A DNA stretch of 64,000 nt from positions 174,837-238,836 of the forward strand of contig VIIQ02000641.1 in assembly GCA_007449985.2 (NCBI GenBank), given 5' to 3'. Source of the stretch: Desmodesmus armatus. Taxonomy: Eukaryota > Chlorophyta > Chlorophyceae > Sphaeropleales > Scenedesmaceae. Under the pieces are notes generated by a model that saw only the letters and a program-made list of their open reading frames with translations, made no database searches and had not been told where the DNA came from. The position numbers and the translations under genes are program-made. Below, piece by piece: positions 55,880-64,000 of the stretch; positions within the stretch are counted from its first letter, which is position 1, and each line of letters opens with the position of its first letter.

Positions 55880-58118
55880 CCAGCAAATGAAGAGGGCTGA
55901 GACAGCTAGAAAGCTGCTGGCAGGAGGAAATAGGAGTGCTGTTGACGCACCTGGTATGGGCGCTTGCTGAGGCGTCTGCTGCCAGCACAGCACTGTGGAG
56001 GGCCAAGCGGCAAATGAAGAGGGCCGAAGCAGCAGCAAAGCGAGAGGGAGCCTGATGCAGCTGGCTGTATGCACTATTCCCACTCTGTGTGTTGACATAT
56101 ACATGTAATATCTTGATGGAACCCCAGCATGCTTTTTGTCAGCAGATGAAAGGGCTGAGGCAGCAGCAAAGCAGCCTGACGTAACTTGCTGAGAGCTTAG
56201 CCGGCAGCAAGATAAGATAGAACGGCTAACGCCCAGGTGGCGTCAGTACTGGATCGAACCCTTCCACGTGGTTGGTAGGACTGGTGGAGACATTACTGCA
56301 GTGATGCTATTGTTCAGCTGCTACACACTTACTGTTGCTGGCATGCTGCTGCTGGGGTACCCCAGCCGGTGGTACTGCCTCCCCTCACCAGGCTGGAATC
56401 AACACGGAATGACAATTGTGAGCACTCGCAATCGCACAACAGCACCGCGACAATAGCGTTTTGTCGTCTGCTGCTGAAGTCAGTCATACGCACGTCAGTC
56501 CAAGGTACTTGGACAACTGTCGTCTGCGGAGCTCGTAACCGGTTCCCATTTCCTAAACCAAACGCCCTCCTCAATGCCCAAGACATAACTATATTCGCAA
56601 GTGAACGTTTGACAGGTGCCTCCGTGGACCTCTGTGACAGCAACAGCAGACGGGTGAACGAGTCTGACCTACGATCAACATCGTGACTGCTGCTGTAGTG
56701 CGAGCGATAGCCCAAACATCTTCTTACTGGTACAGGCTTGCGTTGTGAAGGGTCACCGCAGGCTCTCCTCGCGCTCGCCATCGTGCAAGGAAATGGTGCA
56801 AGTATATGGGTTTGGGGGGTTTTCGCACAGGCTTTCCAGCAAAACGAGCGTGCTGTAGTCATCATCGACAAATACAACTGCATGTTGTGACAGGAGCCAT
56901 TTTTGCATTGCCCTCCGCATGGACTGCCTGCAATTATGCTCTCGCAGCACAAGCACTGCACACATTACTATCGAACACCATTACAATCCGCATCAGCGAT
57001 TCATTCGTTATCGCCCAGCCCGGGCGTGGTGCGGCACTTTTGGGAACGGAATGTAGACTCGTTTTTGGCTGTCATGTGTGGGGGTGTGAACTTTGCAACG
57101 TATAAAGCTCTCAACCTTAAGGTTTCGATCTAATACATCCCCACCTTAGGGTTTCAGCCAGCTCAACCCTGCTGGCAATGCCATTGTTGTGTGGCGAAGG
57201 CGTTTGCGTGTAACAGTACAACAGTAACATTTCCTCCCCAAATATATATGAGGGATGTTGATGCACCTGGTATGCGCGCTTGCCGAGGCGTCTGCTTCCA
57301 GCACTGCCCTGTGGGGGGGCCAAGCGGCAAATGAAGAGGGCCGAAGCAGCAGCAAAGCGGGAGGGAGCCTGACGCGCCTTTCTTACACATGTGTTACTTG
57401 GATGGGAAGTGGCATGCTTTGCTGCAGCAGTTGAAGAGGGTGAGGCAGCAGCAAAGCGGGAGGGAGCCTGATGCCCTTTTGGTGGTTGACCGAAATGTTG
57501 CAACCGTACTGCTGGGACGGAGGAGTGTACGGCTCAGGCAGCAGCAAACAGGCAGGGAGCCTGATGTAACAGCCGATACCCCATGAGCCTCGTTGGCTCC
57601 CTTCGGGGTGTTCAGGCTCAGCCTGAACCATGTAACAGTAACAGACTGTATGCATTTTGTGTGGAGTCCACTTGGTTAAACCCCAAGCATGTTTGGGCCA
57701 GCAGGGGAATAAGGCTGAAGCAGCAACAAAACGGGATGGAGCCTGATGCAGCGTAATGTACGCACTGTTTGTTAAGTTGGGTTTACCTGTGTTACCCTGG
57801 ATACCCCCAGCATGCGTTGGGTGAGCAAATGAAGAGGGCTGAGGCGGAGGGAGCCTGATGCAGCTGACTGTACCACTCTTTGTGTTGACAAGCAGGGTTC
57901 ACCTGTATTACGTTGGATGGAACCACAGCATGCTTTGGGTTAGCAGTTCAACACGGCTGAGGCAGCAGCAAAGCAGGATAGGCCTGATGTACTATATCTG
58001 TTAGTAACAGACTGTATGCATCTTGTGTGGAGTCCCGGGCTTGTGCTCACAAACCCCAGCATGCTTTGCGTCAGCCGTTGCACAGGGCCGAGGCAGCGTC
58101 GAAGTGTGAGGGAGCTTG
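55880..58118 (+). repeat. Array C: about ten decaying copies of the gene's 3' end
   Basis: Copies of the KRQMKRAEAAAKREGA-stop segment lie at about 55881, 55970-56055, 56140, 57276-57372, 57428, 57520, 57697, 57822, 57940 and 58068. The ones at 55970 and 57276 include the upstream ALAEASA part. The last four are spaced 118-128 bp, with shared flanks (AACCCCAGCATGCTTTGGGT before, GATGCAGCTGACTGTA after). Many still end GAGGGAGCCTGA. Decay increases away from the working exon. Confidence 0.85.
56230..57130. other. Unrelated insert within array C
   Basis: AT-richer than the array, and it separates its third and fourth copies. Frames on both strands read somewhat like protein: minus 56965-56753 with HAVVFVDDDYSTLVLLESLC, and plus 56369-56686 with SVIRTSVQGTWTTVVCGARN. 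The antiparallel frames cannot both be real and no family is recognised. It is probably a mobile insertion. Confidence 0.4.
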
Positions 58119-59065
58119 CTGCTGCATATTTATTGCCATTCGAGCTGTAACAGTGACGCATGGCAGGCAGTTCAAAGGAAGGGTAGGAGCAAGAGGGGGG
58201 GGGGGCAGGGGTGTTGACTGTGACGGGTCAAAAAAGGGACAGTCTGTTTGACATCACAATTGTGTTCTGTGGAGAGCTGGGCTTGGCACCTTGCAAGCCA
58301 CATGGTCACCATGCACTGCCAGGGTTTGTCATGGCCGCAAATGTTTTTGATATGTTGCCTGACCCAGGCGAACCTGGGTCACAGGCAGGCGGGCAGCCCC
58401 TGTTACAGGACATCACTCCGCCAGTTTGTTTTTCCCCGAGTGCTTTGAGAGACAGGACGAATCGATGAGTGGGCTTGCTTCAACTGTCACTGCTGCTGGC
58501 TGGCAAGCCACGATACAAAACACATTCACCCTGCAGCTGCTGCCCTGGGCAAGGCACACCCAGCATCAAGCAGTGCGTAGCTCACGCTGTCCCTTCTGTG
58601 TGGCGACGAAGGGACAGCAGCAGTGAATGTGGCAGGGGCAACCCACTGGACTCCGCTCCCGAAGGAAACGTGCCCAGGGGTATCCTACAAACTAGCCCTG
58701 TTCAACTGCTTCTAGACTCCGCCGATGGGCGGGCCTTGCGCTTGTTCTTTGACTTGCACTCGTGCTTCTGACAACAGTAGAGCAGTAGAAAATGGCTCTT
58801 GTTTCCGGCATGTAGCGCAAAACTCTTCAAGAAGACTAAATAAGCCTGCAAAAACAACAAATGGTGAGCCAACCCGCACCTTTGGGAAGGCCTCTGGTTT
58901 CCCGCTCTCTTTGTCTTGCGCTCGTTCTCTTGCTTGCGCTCGCTCTTGGAGGTTGCTTCAGGGTACAACTAAGCACTCAGAGTTCAGAAACAACGCGTGT
59001 GTGAGCGGCCAGCTGTGAGAGGAAGGGGGGGGGGCGGGAGCAGCAGTTCCTTGTAACAACTGGTT
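58119..59065. other. Intergenic, no gene seen
   Basis: Poly-G at 58196-58205 and 59026-59036. Short frames without motifs. Confidence 0.4.
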
Positions 59066-59203
59066 TACACGTAATGTGCCGACCAAAGAAGACAGCCTCC
59101 TCGAGCACACATTGCGAAACATTTATCGTTTGCAAGAGCTCGATCGTACCCGGAAGGTCAACGGAAGGCTGCGACACATTGTCGACCGTAAACTCGTAAC
59201 ACT
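59066..59203 (-). repeat. Dispersed repeat shared with 43411-43555
   Basis: The two copies align over about 140 bp with small indels. The shared core includes CCGACCAAAGAAGACAGCCT or GACGACC and GAGCTCGATCGTA. On the minus strand this copy is open (59459-58977), reading QPNGQKIHILVAQTNGQCYE, then FTVDNVSQPSVDLPG. The same frame is broken by indels in the 43 kb copy. It could be a fragment of an element-encoded or host protein; not recognised. Confidence 0.7.
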
Positions 59204-59760
59204 GCCCGTTGGTCTGCGCGACGAGGATGTGGATTTTCTGCCCGTTGGGCTGTGGCATGCATGTGCACTGATTGCAGGGTGGGATGTAGGGCAGGAATGT
59301 GACATCATAGCCCTTCGGGCTGCATGCTGGTTTGGTGGGACTCCTGATACGGGGTTTGGGGTGCGTGCTGGAAGGGGACCTCTCCAGTACCGGCATGCAC
59401 GCGTGCGCACGGGTGCTCAGAGCATCAGCTATCAGGTCCTTGGCTTGGGCTGCATGCATGGCTGGCTGGGCCGTTGTGCCACTGCAATGGCATCAGGGTT
59501 TGCCTCGGCCTTTGTTGGTTTGTTGGGTGGTGAGGCAGCATGGCGTGGCTGTGTACTACTTGCCCGTTGGGCCCTATGACGTGAATGTTTGCTGACTGCC
59601 CGCTGGGCTACGTGACATGAGGGCGTAGTGACTGCCCGTTGGAGCACAGTGCGTGAATGTGTCCTACCTGCCTGGTGAGCTGCATGGTTTTCAGGTGTAG
59701 TGATTGCCCTTTGGGCATCATGGCATGCATGTTGACTGGCTGCCCATTCAGCATCTGGCC
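59204..59760. repeat. Degenerate TGCCCGTTGGGC repeats, first cluster
   Basis: Variants of TGCCCGTTGGGC at about 59206, 59240, 59561, 59597, 59632, 59704 and 59742. Most are followed 20-30 bases later by TGACATG or GGCATGCATGT. The period is irregular (35-70 bp). A second cluster is at 62448-62670. Confidence 0.6.
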
Positions 59761-59799
59761 GGCATGTGCACTGCGTGCCTATTCATCGGAAATTTTGCA

Positions 59800-59933
59800 A
59801 CAACTGATCGAAGGGGACTGAATCAGTGCCTGAGCCCTCAGCCAGTCAGTGCAGTTCAGGCACTTGTGTCCAAGCCCCTGAAGGGACTGACACTGCTGAG
59901 GGCCCACCCACTGAATCAGCAACAGGCGTCAGC
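59800..59933 (+). CDS. Exon-like segment with a consensus donor
   Basis: The open frame reads LNQCLSPQPVSAVQALVSKP, then LKGLTLLRAHPLNQQQAS, and ends at a GTAAGT donor (59934). No partner exon or family is recognised. Listed because the donor is the best plus-strand one in the last 5 kb. Confidence 0.25.
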
Positions 59934-59939
59934 GTAAGT

Positions 59940-62440
59940 TGAAATCTTCATCTGATGTATCTGATCCTGCACTGCTTTGCTTTCAGTCGTTCCGCTGCGC
60001 TGCGATGTTCATGCTGATCACTAGTGAACGATCTGAAATCCAAATTCAACTGTATCAAGCAAAATAGGCAGTCGTACAAGCAAGCCTAAGCCCTTTCGAC
60101 CACGCAGATCACAAGGAAGGCCATTAACGGTCATATGGCAGTGTTGCTGTGAAGATCTGGTGCGTGCTGAAGCTCCGGAATGCTTCAGAATGCCCAGAGC
60201 CCCCCAAGACTTACTAGAACTGCACATATAGTCATATATGCAGCAATAAAATCAACATACACGGTCGACGTAGCCTGTTGCACCGACAAGGCCCTGTCAC
60301 AAGGGGTGTGAGCGTGTTCAACTGTCGGAGGTGGTTTAGGCCGCAGTATTGCCCGAGCCGTTGCTATCTACAGTAACATTGCAAAACTACGCACATGTGG
60401 TGTCCTCGATCAAGTCCCATGGGAGTACAATCGTTTGAGCTGTGCAGCAAACCGTTCAGATCACCACCATGGCATGGTTGGAACAGGGCACAGACCATCC
60501 AGTGCCGGCTGAACATCAAAACAACAGCTTATGGGATACTCAAGCCGCAAGCGCTGGGAGGCTTCGTGCCAGAGTGCAGAGGGAGTGCTGTCAAATCCAG
60601 TCAGGGAAGCAACAGCTCTGCTGTGCCTGCCAGTGACTCCTTTCAAGCTGGATCATCTGCGGAATAACAGTCAACAATGAGATCATATGTGCAGCTCCCA
60701 CACTGGCACGTATGCAGTTGGACTGTCCAACATCTGCGTACCACAAGCCTACAGCAGTGAAGGTGAGGTGCTGCTGTGGCATTGCGGACCCAAGATGTTC
60801 AGTGACACACTGCTCAAGCTATGAAGGGGACTTGCGTGTGCAGCTGGTGCGGGTTTGCTCTCTTAGGCCACTCATTGTTGTCGCAGCAGTATACGGGTGC
60901 TGCCAGTGTGCGGCCCTTATCAGCCAGTTAGTGTCACCTGCCTGCAGCTGTAGGACAACTGATAACGCTATGTGTTTTTTGACAACACGCAGGCTCCAAA
61001 GAAGGCATGCATAAAACCTGTGCTTGTTCAGGCACCAGAGTGATGCAGTGGACACCACACAACCAAGGCAGTTCCAACATGTTTGAAGCTGGGCTATTGA
61101 AATTACACAGCATGCCATGCTTCGCGGCGAAGCTGGTCATCAGCAGGTGAGCTTACAGACCTGACCAGACAGTTGATAATTAATGCTGCATGTGCGTAGT
61201 TAGCAGTAGGGCATCAGGCTGCTGGGAGCAGCAGTAGCTGTGGGCGCAAGCGAGCTCCATGCCGCAGAAGCAGCAGCAGTGTGGTTTGACCCAAGACCAG
61301 AGTGATCAAACTGCTCCGATGCACACAGCTCCAATCAACTTGTCAGCACGCGCGTACATTCACCTGCATGACATACGTAACCCAACTGCCCGACTGCCTG
61401 ACGTTGTGCACATCTGCAGGGTATATGGCGGAAGCATCAGCTGGGACACTTCCCAACTTGCTTCTAGCACTATTGACTGCATCGAAGCTGCACAACCCGC
61501 TCCAGCAACGCTATGGCACAGCATAGATGGCAGGCAGGTTGAAAGCAGCTGCTGGAACCGGCACTGCAAATGAGACAATGGCTGATCTCTGCCTTGTGGT
61601 CAGCATTGCTGTGATGTTCACAACATATCAGTGGTTCACCCAAAGTGCTGCTTGTTGTTTTGCACACAAGCACCAACAGTGTTGTGTTTTCTTTGCTGTG
61701 GAGTGTCTGCTATGTTGCAGCTCTGCCACATCCAGCTGCGTCTTGGCGATCCAGCAGCAGCTGCACCAGCAGACAGAGTCTTGGGTGGGCTGCGTGTCCT
61801 GCTGAACTATGCGTGGTGTCTGTTAATATGCTTGTGTTGTTTGCAATGGGCCTCAGCGATTTGATGCATTATGGGTGGTTGCTCATGTCACACGGGACAG
61901 TCAGGTCTCTTTTACACTAGCTGGCACCTGTTGATACTTGCTGCCCCATTTGCATGTGTTCTTGCATAACCGGCTGTCAAGCTCGTGCCCCAGCATGTGC
62001 GGTGTCCAGCAGTGAGGAGAGTGAATGTGTCTAGGGCGGCTACACTGTGATAGTTGAGTTGAACCTGCTTTTTTTGCCCAACTATGTGCTGTGTGTTGTG
62101 TGTTGGACTGTTCTCGCTTGTTTCGGAAGTGTGGTGTCACGGCTTGACGACTTCAGGAATGGTCGGAGGGTTTGTAACGAACCTATGCTCATACCGTGGC
62201 TTTGTTAACAAATTCCAATACACTTATTTTCAGACCGATCAGGCGTGCATCAACAATCGGCGCTGAAAAGCCCGCTTGTTTCAGTGCGGACCGACGGGTC
62301 ACCTGATTCAGCGCCGTTTCAGTCTTGACTAACTCTTAAGTGAATCACCAACCCCTCAGACCCCCATCAGACAATTGTTTCAGCCTTGCAAAATTTCCGA
62401 TGTTGGGCTCATGGCACGCATTGTTTGGCACTGCGATGGC
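59940..62440. other. No gene identified
   Basis: Several short plus-strand frames read a little like protein (60395-60667; 61259-61573 with HLHDIRNPTARLPDVVHICR) but lack motifs, splice links or copies elsewhere. A spliced gene cannot be excluded. Confidence 0.3.
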
Positions 62441-62447
62441 AGGCTTC

Positions 62448-62680
62448 AGGGTACAACTGCCCGCTGGCGGCATGGCATGCATGTGTTCTGCCTGCCCGAT
62501 GGGCCCTGTGACATGACTGGTGTTGTCCGCTTGTGGGGCCGTCTGCCATGCATCTGCCACGTCACGTCGGTGACTGCGTGCCTGTTGGGCCGCAATGACT
62601 GTGGGCTGCCCGTCGTGGTGCATGGCATCACTGATTACTGCTTACTTGCTGGGCCGCGTAGCATGCACATGCGCTTGTGT
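62448..62680. repeat. Degenerate TGCCCGTTGGGC repeats, second cluster
   Basis: Same word family as 59204-59760, at about 62457, 62492, 62580, 62607 and 62650, again with GGCATGCATGT or GTGACATGA following. Confidence 0.55.
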
Positions 62681-62689
62681 CCATTGAGT

Positions 62690-63239
62690 TACATTTTGCA
62701 TGGCTGCAGATGTTCCTTGGCGCGGTGGCAACAAAATCCCTGTACTTGTTGCAACAGCGACAACGCAAAGCAGGGTTGCGCTGCTTAACCGTTGAAGAAG
62801 ACAATCGCTGTAAATCAAACTGTGCATACAACATGCTATCAAGGAGATGCAGGGTAAGCGCTATGCATGTGCGGTATGTTTTGACCACGCAGTCGTTTCG
62901 TTCCGTACCTGTACGAGCGTCTTGTAAAGAGACAATGATTTCGTATCTTGCAACCTGTTGTTATGTGCCTGTCACACATTCTCAGCTCAGTGCTGGCCGT
63001 GCAAAGTGTTTGACAAGCAGCCATCGCCTCACAACATAGCATTCTGCCCAGACCTGGGCCGTCACCAATCTCAGGCTGCCCGGTTGGAAGTAGTGTACTC
63101 AAGTTGCCTCTGGCACACTGTGCCTTGACGTGCGCCACGTATATCGGCACAGCCAGCAACATTTGCCGTCTCATGCGGTACGGTTGGCCTTGCTGCCCAT
63201 CTCACAGCCCACAGGCTGCTGTGGCTGGGTCACATGTTG
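62690..63239. other. No gene identified
   Basis: Short frames only (for example plus 62677-63039); no motif or repeat stands out. Confidence 0.3.
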
Positions 63240-63375
63240 AGCATGGGGGAGGAGCAACACCCCTACCAGGCCCTTCATGCATGATGCTGATGCAGCACCT
63301 CGCAGAGCACCGCCAAGCAGCTTGGAAAGGTGTGTCACCAAGGACCTGCAGTCCTTGCAGCTGCCTACCACCACG
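63240..63375 (-). repeat. Diverged repeat, partner of 36826-36962
   Basis: Reverse orientation relative to the 36.8 kb copy; the minus-strand frame reads CKDCRSLVTHLSKLLGGALR. See that entry. The remaining 0.6 kb to the end of the window shows no gene. Confidence 0.5.
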
Positions 63376-64000
63376 CATTATCTCAAGGTGTGTGGCTCGG
63401 AGTTCTCATTGCACTGCAATATTTGGGGTGGGTCAGCTTCAGCCACCCTAATGACCCACCCCAATGCAGCTGGTACCATTTGGGGAGAGCTGTCATGCTG
63501 CAGTTCAGCAATGCTGATATGCTGTGCAGCAGCAAGCTGCGTGGCATCAGCAGCCAGCCTAGGCCGGCAGTGAGCCAAGGGCTATACTCGAATTATCTGT
63601 TGCGTCATAGTTTTGTATCAAACCTCCGTGTGGGTAGCTTGAGCCGTACCCTGCCCAGGCTTTTTATGGCCCAGGGCACCCTGGGTTTTTATGGTGTCTC
63701 TTGTAGGTCACTGGATTTCCAGTGTGTCTCTTGAAGAGACCCAGGTCACTGATTGGCCTGGTGGTGTGCTGTATGGCACCAATATGGCACATGGGTAGAA
63801 TTGTTGCTATATACACAAGAAGCCTGCTGGATAATCCCAGCAAGTGCTAAAACGTTATGAATTGTTATTAACCCTATTCTCCACTAGTAATAGTTGTTGT
63901 TCCCTTGCTGACGACCTGAAACCCCCCTGATTGTAGACTGTTTTTCGCAGCAACACATTGCCCGCCCTAGTCCGTTGAATTTCAACCTTTTGCACCCGGC

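Overview
The window is nuclear DNA from a green alga, most likely a chlorophyte of the Chlamydomonadales/Sphaeropleales type. That placement is inference. It rests on GC-rich spliced genes with short GT-AG introns, many CAG/CTG and poly-G/C tracts, Ala/Ser/Gln-rich proteins, an APE/RNase H LINE and a tyrosine-recombinase (DIRS-type) retroelement. There are no operons, and most of the long open frames are retroelement remnants or shadows of low-complexity DNA.

Layout. 0.07-0.4 kb: a small inverted-repeat element with a second copy at 33.6 kb. 1.5-10.3 kb: a minus-strand, 5'-truncated LINE (Josephin-like fragment, APE endonuclease, RT, PHD finger, RNase H, CCHC). It carries a few stops and frameshifts and lies between 276-300 bp direct repeats. 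11.2-16.1 kb: a minus-strand, multi-exon gene for a low-complexity/coiled-coil protein of unknown function. 16.7-21.6 kb: a degraded DIRS-type retroelement (gag, RT, RNase H, tyrosine recombinase) whose RT carries a local inverted duplication. Short derivatives of it lie at 24.0-24.4 and 42.2-42.7 kb. 21.6-31.4 kb: mostly repeats and ORF-like fragments.

31.5-49.9 kb is the main gene-bearing part and looks like a Golgi glycosylation neighbourhood. It has two paralogous type II membrane glycosyltransferase-like genes (31.5-32.8 kb minus; 43.7-45.4 kb plus), a third, more distant fucosyltransferase-like gene (37.5-41.6 kb plus), and a clear GT32/OCH1-like glycosyltransferase with three exons (47.4-49.8 kb plus). 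A LINE remnant, minisatellites and mobile insertions are interspersed.

51.3-58.1 kb: a tRNA-derived SINE-like sequence, then a small gene for a probable plastid-targeted CRM/YhbY-domain RNA-binding protein. Its last two exons have been multiplied in place: about 7 copies of the mid-CRM exon, 6 copies of the next exon and about 11 decaying copies of the stop-codon end. This exon array is the most unusual structure in the window. 58.2-64 kb: degenerate repeats and ORF fragments with no gene I can name.

Exon coordinates were read by eye from splice motifs and reading-frame continuity. Names rest on motif recognition only.
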